Position numbers and translations under genes: made by a program. The notes under the pieces were generated by a model that did not search any database, was not told where the DNA came from, and saw nothing but the letters and a program-made list of their open reading frames with translations. A stretch of 64,000 bases of DNA. Source: Xylocopa sonorina (lineage: Eukaryota; Arthropoda; Insecta; Hymenoptera; Apidae). The stretch covers positions 10,620,501 through 10,684,500 of the forward strand of contig NC_135197.1 of assembly GCF_050948175.1 (NCBI RefSeq), given 5' to 3'. Shown here piece by piece: positions 1 through 12,800 of this stretch (position 1 is its first letter; each line of letters opens with the position of its first letter).

Positions 1-200
1 CTCAGTGTTGCCCACTCGCGGAAAATGATTATAGTCTTGGTGCCCATTTTCAAGTCTCCATCGGTAGAAAGCGCCGGACACCTGGCCACTATGATGATTC
101 TGTCATATTCCTTGAACATTACGATCGGACATTAATCATAATTTTTCATCGATCACCAATTAACGCAGAAGCAACGAATAAGCAAATGTTGATAACCTAA
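1..200 (+). CDS. Possible 3' end of an unidentified gene (partial)
   Basis: An open frame enters from the left edge (first full codon at position 3) and runs 65 codons to TAA at 198-200. The predicted peptide is mixed and charged, with a basic patch (GRKRRTPG) and a hydrophobic strand (RTLIIIF), which reads like a protein C-terminus. The opposite strand is also partly open: an ATG at 119 running leftward off the window gives about 40 residues, so the strand is not certain. I recognise no family. Codon appearance favours the plus strand; this is inference. Confidence 0.25.
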   Translation, partial: QCCPLAENDYSLGAHFQVSIGRKRRTPGHYDDSVIFLEHYDRTLIIIFHRSPINAEATNKQMLIT

Positions 201-280
201 CCTCGTTCTTGTTCGACGATCGTATTCTTTTCCATACTTTCTTCAAGCTTCGAAACCCTCTGACGAACTTACGATACAAA

Positions 281-794
281 TTATCCAATGAGACGCGTGG
301 TCAGAAATGGCAGCATGTTGCCGCAGTGGACGGATCCGAAGAAACGGCAGACTAAAATTTGCTCGATTTCAAAGCGTCACGAATCGTGTTTCCTCGCAAG
401 AAGCGCCATTGAAACACGCGAGCATCGCATTTTTATTTCATTCCCCCGCTGCCTGGTGGATATTTCTCTTAATATTTAACTTCTTACTTTTCACGAACGA
501 CCTCTTTTGGCTCATCGAAAAGTTCCTTTCAACTATGTTCTTCATTACTGAAGGAGCCATAGTCTGGTACTCGACATTCTAGAAAGAACAGATTATGAAA
601 TACGCGTAAGTGTCTCTTCAAATAGTAATTTGAATCTGTACAGGTAGCAGATCCATCGAGGTGCTCCTGTCAGCTTCTATCACTGTTCTCCTCGCCAAGT
701 TCTCACTGATGAACGTAACCGATGGTTTAGTTTTGTCTCCAAAGTTCGTCGAACTTTTAGCCAGGTGCCAGCCGCTGGATAATTTCACTAGCAT
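281..794 (-). CDS. Small three-exon gene candidate, 104 aa, unknown
   Basis: Proposed minus-strand exons are 642-794 (ATG at 794), 488-578 and 281-351 (TAA at 281). Phases match at both junctions. Splice sites are GTACAG with a TTCTTTCTAG acceptor, and GTAAGA with an ATTTTAG acceptor. The product is basic and lacks a recognisable domain. Its start lies only 45 bp beyond the stop of the 840-2065 gene, so it could instead be a 3' continuation or alternative end of that gene. A plus-strand frame with hydrophobic stretches (307-582) overlaps it; I read that frame as the shadow. Evidence is splice grammar alone. Confidence 0.33.
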
Positions 795-839
795 CGAGAG
801 AGAACGAAGAAATTAGCTGTTATTGGGATACTTTTGTCG

Positions 840-2065
840 TTATCGACATTCACTTTTATCATTCGTCGCACTGTCTAATTCATCAGTCGTCTCAATTTGC
901 TGCGGTCTTTCCAATTCATTCGACTCTCGCCTTTGGTCGACTTCCGCGTCTTGCCTCGTCGCCTTCGAGTCTTCAGAAGTTGACGCGTTTTGAATCGTTG
1001 CGTCGACTGTGCAAGATTTTGGGCACTGATCTTGACACGAGGGATCAGTTCTGAATAATTGAAGTCACTTTTTGAATAACGTATACGCCCTCGATTATCT
1101 CGCTTCAGTGCTTACTTTTTCACACTAAATTCGTTGCCTCGACCGGTATTTATAGAACAATCCACGTACTTTTTACGATGTTCCGCAGTGTCTTCTGATT
1201 TTAGTTCGATGTATCTGTTCCTTTCGTCGGCTGGTTCAGAGTTCAGACAATGCAAAGAACTTGGTTTCATCGGCGTTGAAGTCACGATATTCTTACCAAG
1301 CTAAAATCAAAATGCACCTTGCGTTTATTCTCAAAAAAGTTTTATAAGAGTCACGAAAAGTCCATACGTCCAGCCTTTCCTCCAGCATCTTCAGAGTAAC
1401 CATAGTTCCATCCAAGAAACCGTGCAGGTGAGGCAATTTCTGATCGCAGCAACTGAATTCTCGCTTCTTAAAAATTTTCCACCAACAATTATCGTCGTCC
1501 AGAAATGCTTTCAGTTTCGTCATTTCCGCGATACAATTGTCCACTACTTCTCGTATACTGTACAGGTCCGATGGCTGTGAACCTTGCGTTTGACAATCGA
1601 CATCCTTTTTCTCGACGATGTCCTATTAAATTATATCGTTAAAACGAAAGAGACACCGCAATCTCGTTATAATGTATCGCGTTACTGGTTGGAACTGCCG
1701 TTGAGCTGTTTCCAATTCCTGGATACTTTTCTTCAAACATTGAATCTTGTCGAGCAGCCTTTGAGTGCTGAACAATTCACTCTGTATTTGCGATTTCGCA
1801 TATTTGCATCTTCTCAGGCTGCAACAGTTTATCGGGGTCGTAATTGTTCTTTGATAGCGATTACTCTGCGGCTGATTATCAATCGTGGTGGAAATCGGGG
1901 AGAAAGTAGACGCGCAACATCCTCGTTTTGATTCCTGATGCGATGGACAATGGCAACTCCACTAATTACTAATATACCGGTTTCATTGGTCGCTCGAAGG
2001 GTTAATTAGGTTACGTACCATCCACGTCGACGTCCTCTCTCTTTCTGTCTAGCAAGCTGTGCCAT
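840..2065 (-). CDS. Five-exon coiled-coil protein gene, about 279 aa, unknown
   Basis: Minus-strand exons are 2019-2065 (ATG at 2065), 1686-1818, 1318-1622, 1116-1259 and 840-1050 (TAA at 840). All phases agree, giving 280 codons including the stop. If exon 3 instead uses the GTAAGA donor it runs to 1297 and adds seven residues, but the following intron shrinks to 37 nt. The product begins with a basic stretch (RQKERGRRRG), then a helical segment likely to form a coiled coil (residues 17-55). A Trp/Cys-rich central part follows (DDDNCWWKIFKKREF), and the tail is acidic and Ser/Thr-rich. I recognise no family. The four consistent junctions are the main support. Confidence 0.5.
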
Positions 2066-5000
2066 TGACTATGGGGTTGAAGCGTGATTTAATCATACCT
2101 GGGTCCGTTTTGTCATATCATTGTTACCCTATTTATTTTATAAAGCAGTGATAGTTACTCCTATTAATTTTCATGGTTTCGAATGGTGTACAGGTGAATT
2201 ACATTGTGCACGGAAAAATGACGACAGCGTCCTCTGTTTTGCGATCTGCACGCACGCAAAAGATCGATCGATCGTTCCAAGCCTACTGTCGATAACATCG
2301 ATCCGATCGAACCCTTGTAAGTCTTCTCGAATCAGTATACAATGAGTGCATCTGCTTCGCGGAAGAACACCTTTTCACGTGTGATTAGGAAAACACAAAA
2401 ACCCAGTCGTGCATCGAGCGAATGGCGCGAGGAAACGACTTTTAAACGAGCTGCTCGAATGCAGTGGATTTGAGGCTCTACGAAACGACTCGTAGACCCG
2501 CGTAATTGCATTGCGAGGTGGATCTCGAGGGCCTCGCGTTCGCACGGCTGATTTACAATGAGAGATCGTGACAAAAAGTCAACGAGATTGTCGCTGCGGA
2601 AAATCAGAGTGCTCGAGCAGCGTGCTTTTCTATTCATTTGCAAAGAAGAAGGGTCCTCGAAGCTTGTGCATCCATGGGATCGATTTTCTTCTGAGGATCT
2701 GGTAAGATCGCCGTGTCCAGGACCGAAATTGGATCATTCAAGTGCAAAGCAGGACCAAACAGTCGATTGTCCGTAGTTCTGTTTAGGTTTCGAGGGATTT
2801 TTACAAGCCACCCAGTTCGACTTCTAAAAAGCGAAACATTTTTTATTCGTAGAGTAAGAGAGACTCGTAATTTTAGTAAATACAATATAATATTCTTCTT
2901 TGATACATAATAGAGTAAATTTGAAGTCGTAAATCTTCATCGAATCGATTGTTAAAGCCAGACGAACGAATTCAACCGGAACGACGCCCACCCTCGAAAT
3001 TAGATCATTCAGTTGCAAAACAGCCGGGCTCCCAGCCGATTTTTCAGTGTCATCCGGTTCGCGCCGCGTTTTTTTTTCCCCCAAACCACGGATTTCTGTC
3101 GCGTGAAAAGCGTGAAAACCGACTCGGTATCGGCTTCACGAATTTCCATTTGAAGCGACCCTTTGGCGTCGCCAGTTTCACGTTAACGTTCCCACGAATT
3201 CGATGCGGGAATTTCACAGCCTCCGCACAAACGCGACCGGCCACTTAAAGAACGCAGTTAAATTACAAATATGTATAAACGATCTTCCAAACGTAGAAAC
3301 CCGAAAAATTCCCCGTTCACTCCTTCCACCCCCTCGAGAAAGACGAATTTACAAATTCCATGTATAATTCGAAGAACGCACGTACAACCCCTTCGAGCTG
3401 GAAATTCGACGAGCACGCCGCTTGCTTCCGCGCCATAAATCTTCGCGGAACGGATTGTTCGCAAACGTTGCGTGATCCGAAAGGAGGAAGCGGAGATTCC
3501 CGAGGGGTGTGCTCCCGTGTGCAGCGGCGGATGACTCGGGGTTTGGCCACAGTTACACGGGTATACACACCGGCGAGCATAGAATTCGGCGCGGCCTTAA
3601 AGCGACCGGTCGCCGTGAGACCATTTGTCGCGATACGGGAGATCGGCGTGATCTTCCGGCACGGTTGACAGGTACGAAACAGGTAAATGCGCCGCGGGTG
3701 CGGCCCTTTGCCGCGTTTCCACCTCCGACGCCAAAAACTCGAGGACAAAGAGGCGCGGGTCGATTCAAAGATCCCTCCGAAAGCTGCCGGCCGCAAAGTC
3801 AAAATAAAGTAATTGTTACCCCTTTGTCGTCCTCCTTTTACGCTCGCCCACCACGCTGTGCTCTTCTATCCCTCTTTGTGTCCCCTTACCTTTTTTCTGG
3901 AGGATCCTCCATGGAATGCGAGAAAGTCTTCTTTCCTCTGTCGACGATGATACACGACACTGTGCGTGGGTAGTACTCGACGACTGGGATCTCTTTTCCG
4001 TGTCACTACATTCTTCTCATTTTTTATGGATTACGTATATAATCATTTCTGATAGATTTCAATAACGCTTTCTTTTTCTCTTTCTCGAGTGATAACAAAG
4101 ACATTAAGGGAACAAAATTTCACGATTTTCCATTGTGATTCCGCGTGTGCCCCGTGTGCCCCATCGAGTTTAAAAGACTCGTCCCAGCGGCAGGAACGAG
4201 GCGGCAAATTTTTTTCACGTTTTCGTGCGACGTACGAAGCTACGTGGCACGGCCGATGTCTCTGGATCAGCACGACTTGATCACCTTTTATGGGTTTCCC
4301 AGGACAAGATCCTCAGGACCGTCGTGAATCGAAATGGAGGACCTCCTACGGCCGCGTCCAGCGTCCTGTCTTCCTCTCTCTCGCTCTGCCTCTCTCTCGC
4401 TCCTCCACCGTCGCCGCTCGTATATCGATCGCTTGACGATTGTCAACGCCATTCGTGATATGTGAAAACCTTGAGAAACGTCCCAGCGTCGGGTGTACCT
4501 TACGCGACAGTTGGAAACGAACGCCTTGGGTGGTCGTGGCCACGAGGGACACGATGTTAAGTGAATAGATAAAACCGCAATTCTAGCAGCGCGTACATCG
4601 ACAGCCCCGACCGATACAAGTATCTTAACGTATCTTTTCGGTGGTGAGGTCGTCGCGCGTCCACAACCCTTATTAGATACAACGTTTCACGGCACCAAGA
4701 ATAATCGTCGACGGATGAATGCGAGCCGTCCTGGGTGGCCGTGGCATAAAACGCGTTACGCTCTTAATATTATGCGGGACACGTAAGTTTATAAAAGCGT
4801 TCCAAATTGTGCGTCGGCTAGCGAGGGAAAAAAGGCCCGTCGGCGAGGAAAAATCGCGGTGCCCGCCGAACAAGGAACGACGGAATGCTACGGCCCGTAC
4901 GATCCTCTCCTTTTCTGAGGCGTCCTCGTTGCATACACCGATCGTTCTTACCGATTCCGCCGCGGATCGAATAATCTCGTCTACATGAAAGCCGGCCACG

Positions 5001-8000
5001 ATTGCCTAATTGCCGATCGCATTCATCCGCCGCGGCTTATTTGAAGAATTTAATAGCTTACTTTACCCGCGAGCCTGCGGCACGCATTGCTAAACGATCC
5101 CATCTCCTGGTTACTCGGTTCTTCGCCAGATACTTTACGTTCCTTCAGCCTCTTCTTGTTTCATCAAATCGTTTGCATTACTTCTTTCTCGCCACCCCAT
5201 GTAAATTTCTTGTACGGAACTATCTTCGTATCCATCGAATCGATGTAGATACGGCACCAAATCATACGCGATGTTTAATCAGTAGAATCGGACATTGCGC
5301 GCGCTAGAGTCAGACAAGTAGCAGCGTATCCCGAGAACACGAGCCAGCGATTGTCAGACTCGTCGACGGTAGCAAGGGAGGATAGAAAAAACGACTTTTC
5401 CGCGCCCGTGCCCCGTCGCGCGACATCCTTCTGGTGCATTTTCGAGCCAGGCCCACCCTGAATGCCGACCTTCGCGTTTTCGGCTCGTTTCATCCCGACG
5501 AGTGCATAGATCACCAGGTGTCGCTCTGTTTATACCGCAAACGTCCAAACAAGTCGACTGGGTCCCCAGGGTCTATTAAGTGCGGACCTTTCAAAAGATC
5601 TATACGATTGGAAGGCAAGAAAAAAAGGGGGCGCGGTGGTTGTATACCTGGATCCAAATCCGATCCAGAGATCCGGCCATTGATGTCACCGCTACACAAC
5701 CAGTAAATATCGTAAATAAATCCCGTTTCCCTGTCCCGGACACGATCCGTCGTGTCTTCCGCGCGATTAACAGCCGAATGGGAGTCGAATTTTGCATTCT
5801 ACAGGGAAAACTTCGATCTTTCTTCCTCGATCGATTTCCCGATAGAATATTTCCATGGATATCGCTTCAGCGAGGAATCGATCTTCGACAGTTATCGACG
5901 AAGCAAGATTTACTCAGCGTCCTTTCCGTTCGCTCTATCGACTCTTATCTACCTATACCGTGACACGCTTCCCTTGATCCGCCGACATTGACCATCGCTG
6001 ATACCACCGATACTTTCCTACGTCGTCGCCCCTAAACGAGGCCTCTCCCCTTTTCCTTCGCCCTTGGCCAACCATTAGGATATCGCGTTCTCGAGGGCCA
6101 TTTTATCACAACCAATGAGCAAAGCGAGCATTTCTCAAACCAACTAAATACCTCTCTTCATCTCGTTTTAACTATCGACAATTAAAATCGCTTTCTTTGC
6201 CCGTCGAAAAAAGTAACCGCTGACTGTGTCCGAGCGAAGATCACGGCGCGGACATCCTTCCTTCCTCCTCTCGTTGCTCGAGCTTCCACTTGGAACTATG
6301 TATTCATTACCAGTCGCATGTTAGAATGTACGGTTCTAATGATCGGGACGATCGTTCGGTTACGCCCTGCGAGCGGGTGAACGCGCGTTTGTCCTCTCCG
6401 CGTCCAGAGGCGGAGTGGTGGGTCGCATTAGCATCGAGCAACGGGGTCCCTTGCAAGCGTGATTAGGAACGTCGACGCCGCGGACGGTGGTCGAACGACG
6501 CGACGAGCGTCCCTCGGAAGACCGGTAGCCTGGCCTTTTTTTCCCGCATACGAGATCGAGCCACGGTATGGTGGTGATTAAACCCGCGACGCGGCATCAC
6601 GGGGAGGCTTTTACGTTTCCGTGACTTCGTAATTACAGCCGGCTTGACCGTTGTAGCCGTCGAGCTGGGCCGGTCGTTAAGGGAAATTAAGCAAGCTCCG
6701 TTCGTTCGGCGAATGTTTACTGCCGGCCGCTCGCCACTCGTAAATTTTCGAGTCCCCGTTTCGCCCGGCCCCGCGCCCCACGAGACGATCGTAATTAGCC
6801 GGCCGGGAAAAATCGATTTTGAATCGTACACGAGATTTGCTACCGGGCGACCCGTTCCCTCGGGATTTGCGAGCGTTAACTCAGCCGTTTACGGCGCGAT
6901 CTTCGGTTTATATCTCGTCTGATCGTACAATTAGACGGTATTGTTGCACGGTGGTCCGTGGAACAGCTTTATTTATACTCGAGGCTGTGGAAAAATGAAA
7001 TTAACGCAGCGCAGGCATTTCGAGGCAGTGAAAATTCGCCAAGTAGTCCGATAAAGCTGCTCGAAGAGACTGGGGGGACCGTTGGTGCGAGGGCCTCCGA
7101 GTAGAGGGCAGCAGCGACAGGATCGCGGAGGACTCTCTCCCAGCGAAACGTAAATAGCCAGGGACGCAAAGAAAGCAGTGAGAAGTCGACAGCTGTGTCC
7201 CTCCTCCCTCTTCACCGTCGTCGAAGGGAGACGACAGGAAAAACACGCCGTCTACCTTTTATTCTTTCATCCGTGCGCAACATCCCCTACCTTGTAAGCG
7301 ACGTCGATGTCGTTTATTACACAGCCCTACGTCATCGTGTTTCAGAACGAGCACTTTTTCTTCCGAGATAAGGTATTTGTAGATTTAACCGGAAATCGAT
7401 TTGGTGAAGTTCGTACGCCCGCCAGCGACAAGGGACAGCGATTATGGTTGACGAGACCGAGGCCCTCGTGGAGTCCCTAAAATTATTGAATAGATAAAAA
7501 GATAGTAGCTGCTCTTGGGAGCTTGGTACAGGGGATATTAAAAAATGGCCATCGCGGAGGTTCACCCTGTATAATTTTCATGGGGAACTCCGCCCCAAGA
7601 GCATGATGTTAGTCGGTAGTTTACAGATTCGTTAGGTCATCCGTTGTTTCGTTCTCGTGAAATCAGAGGGTGGAGCGTTTCGGCGGAGGAGGCGTCACGG
7701 AAACGCGTTTTCACGTGCGACTCCATAAGCCGTCGTTCGCTGGAAGATAGCTCACGATAATTGAAGAACTCTCGAGCAGCGGAAACTACTATATTCATAA
7801 ATATTATGCGCACACGAATTTTAATTGGTTTTATAAATATTCCAAGAGCAGGTACGGGTTTAATGAAAAACAATTCCGCGTTTATTGACTTGTAATTACG
7901 GTGTATACACTGGTTATCGTATACTTTGTTACTTTTTCGGTGGGATAATGTAATCAACGAAGACGGAGGACTTGGGCGGGCAGTGATCGAGAGCTCGTTA

Positions 8001-8980
8001 ACGACGAGCAGGCGCCATTTTCTTGGTCGTACAGCGAGACGCGGTTCCCGCTAATTCTTCGCTTATAATTTCATTACCGCCTGGCCACGGTTTATTTCAG
8101 TCCCCGCGATTGGAAGATCGCAATCTTCCGCGTAATTAATTGGAAATACCGAGATGGCGATAAGAGACCAATTTATCTCGTCCTCCTGCCTCCAGAATTG
8201 AATTCTCTCCGCAACCGCGTCGCATTAATATTAATTAGCGACTAGCTCTCCCGGTACCATCTGAAAGTGTAACGCCACCGGTAACGCTTCAATTTACCTG
8301 GAAATTTTATCGCTCGGCTTACATCCCCCGTGCCGCTCTGCACCCACTTTTTATCTTGCCCTTTGCTCGAGCATTCGCACGGAAAAGTAAAACACGTGCG
8401 CCCATTTACACGACCACCGCGAGATCGAATCTAATTGCCGCATATTACGAGCGCGGAGCTTAATTCTTGACATTTAAACACGGTATCTGTCGCTGGCACT
8501 ACTGTTCCCAGTGGAGGAGTCATTAATCGGAACGACAATCTAACAGAACTCTGAACGATCTCGCGCCAGACTGAATTTTAAGTAGTACTAGTCAACGAAT
8601 TGTCCGATGTACTCGAAACATCGAGCAGAACTTCATTCGTACGAATTGTTCTGATTGTGTAGAGGCATAGAAAAGGACAGAGGCACAGAGAGGAGTCGAC
8701 GATCCATGGCCAGCAAGTGGTCGGAAAATTGACGTTCGATGTGGCTGAAAGTAGAGGCTTCCGGTGGTGTAATTGTTTCGTAGGATCGTCCGAGCTGCTG
8801 GCTGGTCAGCTCGAACACGGCCACCTAGGTCGCTCGGTTGACCGGCTAGCACTCAAAGCGCCTTTAGGCTCGGTGCCGGTATAATGGCGCCCGTTTGTCA
8901 AAACACGTCAAAACACAATCCTGGCCACGAAATCCTCTTTGGCCGGCCAGTCACGCCCCGCGATGCATCACCTTCGCCCT
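2066..8980. other. Noncoding GC/CpG-rich stretch
   Basis: No frame here looks like a conserved protein. The open frames are short, overlap on both strands, and are compositionally what GC-rich DNA gives by chance. Scattered TAATTA and ATTA-type homeodomain core sites and CpG-rich tracts are the only structure I see. I saw no tRNA, rRNA or microRNA that I recognise. Confidence 0.5.
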
Positions 8981-8987
8981 TCCTCTC

Positions 8988-9006
8988 CTTCTTCTTCTTC
9001 TTCTTC
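8988..9006 (+). repeat. (CTT)n microsatellite
   Basis: About six CTT units lie in a longer pyrimidine-rich run. It is a simple-sequence repeat with no coding context. Confidence 0.85.
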
Positions 9007-9759
9007 CTCCCTCGTGCTCGTTTAGAACCACCAGGTATACGGACCAGGGGGGATGCCAACAGGGCAAACGAAGCTCGTGCTCTCTTCACGAGGCGCGCGA
9101 GATCGGTTAGTGCCGAGTCACCGCGGCAACATTACTCTCCTTCGAATTTGGAAAGCGGAGATCGCTTTCTTCGCTCGTTCCGCCGCGGCGCGAACTTTCG
9201 TGGGAAATCGGGAATGCGACGGACCCCGGTTCCGTGGGAAGGAACAGCCTGATTTTCATTGTTCGCTCGGCAGAGGACGAACTTCGATCCCGCCGCGTGG
9301 ATGATACGTACTTACGAAGCCAGCCATTACGTTGGACCACTACGAACCGATGGAACGTCGCCTTCAGGAAGACGTAATCGTGGCTCACGAAGATTAGAGT
9401 TTCGAATGTAGATTCCTGGAATCTCGCGAGAGGTTGTTCAGCGGTACGTTCGATCCGCGACGGATTCGAAGCTGCGCAGGCCAGTTAGAGGGATCTTAAA
9501 GCTCATTTATGCGCCTCGAACGGTCCCCGGTTATCTCTCAATTGTGCAATTTTCATAAAACCCCCATAAAAAAGCGCGGCACGTAGAACGTGTTTATCGT
9601 GCCCGTTGATTTACGGTTACCATTTACATATCAGCTTTTCAGCGGACCGCCACCGCGAAACGAAGGTAACCGGCCGTTGTCGAGATCATCAACGCCGATG
9701 ATCTATCCAATTCGTTCGTCCGATAGTACGTCCGTCTCGAAAAAACGATCTAAACGGCC

Positions 9760-9787
9760 GTAATTAATGCGCGAACGCATTAATTAC
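9760..9787. repeat. Perfect 12-bp inverted repeat, 4-nt loop, homeodomain cores
   Basis: The arm GTAATTAATGCG is followed by CGAA and then its exact reverse complement. Each arm carries overlapping TAATTA/ATTAAT cores, the classic homeodomain binding sequence. It could be a paired homeodomain site or a small cruciform or hairpin. A second perfect 8-bp dyad (TTAACTCG at 9791-9798, CGAGTTAA at 9817-9824) starts three bases later. Confidence 0.85.
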
Positions 9788-9790
9788 AAG

Positions 9791-9824
9791 TTAACTCGGC
9801 GGTTTAACGAGTTGTTCGAGTTAA
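9791..9824. repeat. Perfect 8-bp inverted repeat
   Basis: TTAACTCG and its reverse complement CGAGTTAA are separated by 18 bp, which contain a further related TTAACGAGTT. Together with the preceding palindrome this forms a compact dyad cluster. Function is unknown. Confidence 0.7.
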
Positions 9825-12800
9825 GGGCGCCGCGTCTGCGTGATTCCACCCCGTTGGAACGTGGACTCGGTTCGTGAGCCACGGCCCGGGGGGGTGGCTC
9901 TTGACTTTATTTATGCAACGACACTCGCGTGTCCTCTTATCGGCCGATTAGGAGGAGCGTTATTAGGTGACAGAGATCGCGTGGTAGAGTGGCGCGGCGG
10001 GTAGCCGAGAACACGGTAATGGGGTACGGTCACGTCATCAACGTCTCCGAGGAAACTCGCAAGAACGTCGAGTAACCGAGCTTGAACGTTCGAACGAACG
10101 AGATTTCCAGGGAGATTGTGTACGCGCGACGGTGTTAGGATTGTGAATTGCTGACTAACGAAGGGATTCGTATTTTCAATGAAATATCGTACCTCGTTCG
10201 AGGGGGGAAACGAACGCACCGTGTTGGATTTTTGCGGTTTCGAATGGTGAAAAGAGCGCGTAAAAAAGATTCGTGGCGGAACCGTTGAGCCGCGACGAGT
10301 CAATCTTCGAGCAATCGTAAACTCGGGTATCGTACAGTGTTCGAGATGTCCGCTCCGTGATAATTCGTAGCTAACGTCTCGGTGATATTTAGATTAGATC
10401 GGAATCAGCGAGAAAGGCGTAAGAAAACGTCGCTGGCAACTCGAAGAAGTGCCAACAACGCAATCGATCAGCGTGCCACGGCTCGTTGCACCGATGGATC
10501 ACGCTGCATCTACTTAATCACGCACGTGCGTGGAACCGTTGCAACGGTGCCCCGCGTCTACCGCGAGGCGGACGCTAATGATCCGCGAGCAATCTCGTAC
10601 GCGTCGGGTGTTTTTATCGTTCGATCGCACCCGGTGGCTGGCTGCCTTTTTAGCGTAATAACACGCCGCGCTACCGACGGCTGTTTGATTAGAGGAGGCG
10701 GAAGTGCGCGAAGGAGGCCCTTAAATCGCCGACGAAATCGGGTGACCGCGAATTTCCACCGGCGGCTGGCAATGCTGATTCGTTCCGCGAAATCACCGCG
10801 AATTCGGCAAAAAATCGGTTTAATCATTCGGGATACTCCGGAGAAAGCGTCGAACCGGTTCGCCGGTTCGCAGGCAGAGGTTCGGGGAATCCGTGAGCCA
10901 CCGTTTCCTGCTTTCCCACAGCCGCTGGTTTTCTCGTAACGAGGATCGCCGCGATCCGCCGTGATTACGATCCTAAAAACGGGATCCTGTTCTACACCGG
11001 CGATTTTACGATTGCCACCGCGGCGTCAATTAGCTAGCACCATAGAATTAAAGGGGTTCCGGTGAACCGATTTTAGACGGGAACTGTGCCTTGTCTCCTA
11101 ACGCGGCGAGGGATGAAACTCGAGTCATCGGTTTGGTATTATGGGAGGACTCCAGTTTGGAATAAATATAAAAAAAAATCGATAAATTTCACACGAGGCC
11201 ACTGCCCGTTGAAACGTTGAAAGAGGGAGCTGAGCCAGTTCTTAGCTGACCCCTCTTCAGAGACGTTCCACGATTTTCGAGGAAGCATAACTTCCACGCC
11301 TATCGTTGGAAATCCTGCGCGAGACGGGGGAACCGATTGTTTCTCCGAAATCGCCGGTTAATAAACGGCGTATCGAGGAAAACGGCGACGGGGAGGGCCG
11401 TGAAAGGAATGGCTCGCGAACCGCGGCCTGGCGGGAAAAAAGGAATCGCGCGTGTCCGTCAGAACGGATACGTCCGTTTAAGGGTTAATCTCCGAACCGA
11501 TCGGCGGAATTACGTTGCTGGCTGTCCGCGGCGTGGCCGTGCGCGCCGCCGCTGTATTGAAGAAAAAGCGGTAAGTGAATCGTAGACCCCTGTGATTTAC
11601 GATCGTCCGACTGCTCGGCTTGAGTCATCGTACGCCGGACAATTTACATTTTATCGCGCCGCGACCGCTGGTCCGGCGTTCTCGCGAATCGTCAGAATTC
11701 ACCGCGACACGAACCGGGACATCTGCCGATCGAGGCTGATTCGTCTCGCCGATTCGTTCGCGTCCCATCTGCCGGCCACGAAATGACGGATGCCTCCCTG
11801 TGGACCTGGCGCGAATCGCGAGGATACCCGCGCGAACCAAACGTCCAGTCGAACGTCGTTCAGGATGTCTTAGTCGTGAGTTGCTTGGCGCAGCTCGAAC
11901 CAATGCTTTATAAACACGATAAATCACAGCCGTGTACACACAAGAATCGCTATTGTTCGTCGTAGACGTCGGATTCGAAATGATTCGTTCGGAGGGCTGA
12001 AAAATCTGACGTCCGTTCTACCATTTGGACAGGCTAACCGTTCGCCATGAAAGGGGAGGGCGTCGATCCATTCGGCGCTAATGTGTGTGTACACAGAAGG
12101 AAATTTGATTTTGTTGTCGCCTTACAATACTCAATTATCCCCTTAACGGCGGGGCCGGAACATCTGTCGCGGCACACCCCTAGCCACACCGCCATGGCCA
12201 ACTTGTTTCCCCATTAGAGGACGCACCATCGCGAATTCATGAACGCTCGATACGGTGGGTCGAGACTAGGGTGGAGGCCGATAATATCGCTTATCGACGA
12301 CTGCCCCAGCAGTCCTGCTCCTGTCCTTCGTATTAGCTCCGCGATGACGTCCCGGGGAATCTCGATACGCCCATAATGGACACGGTTGATGAAACTCTAC
12401 GTCCCTCGTCGAGGGTTCCTCGAAAGTAAGGGAACTTGGCAGCTTCTAACAATTCTCTGCGAGTCCTCGTCCATTTTGCGCGATTCCCTCTCAATCGAGA
12501 GATTTTATACAACTCTGCACACGGTCTAACAAGTAAATTAACGTTCGAGAAACATAAAACAATCCCAAACCATGAAACTGGTAAACTTCGTGGACAGAAA
12601 GAAAGCCTCGAACGAAACGATGGTCAACCAGCGTTCTGCGAGGAAGTAGGTGGAACAAAGAAGCCCTCGATCCACTCGTCCAAGTGTGCTACCTGACCGC
12701 TTACCTACATGCACAAGCGGCGATTATAACCCGAGCGATGGCTGGCGTTCGTCGAACGTACGCCTAACGCCAGGCGATGGAAGTGTTGATCCCGTAACAA

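Noticed and set aside
307..582. 91-codon plus-strand frame with hydrophobic segments suggesting a membrane protein
   Set aside because: Better explained as the antisense shadow of a minus-strand exon with good splice sites at 488-578.
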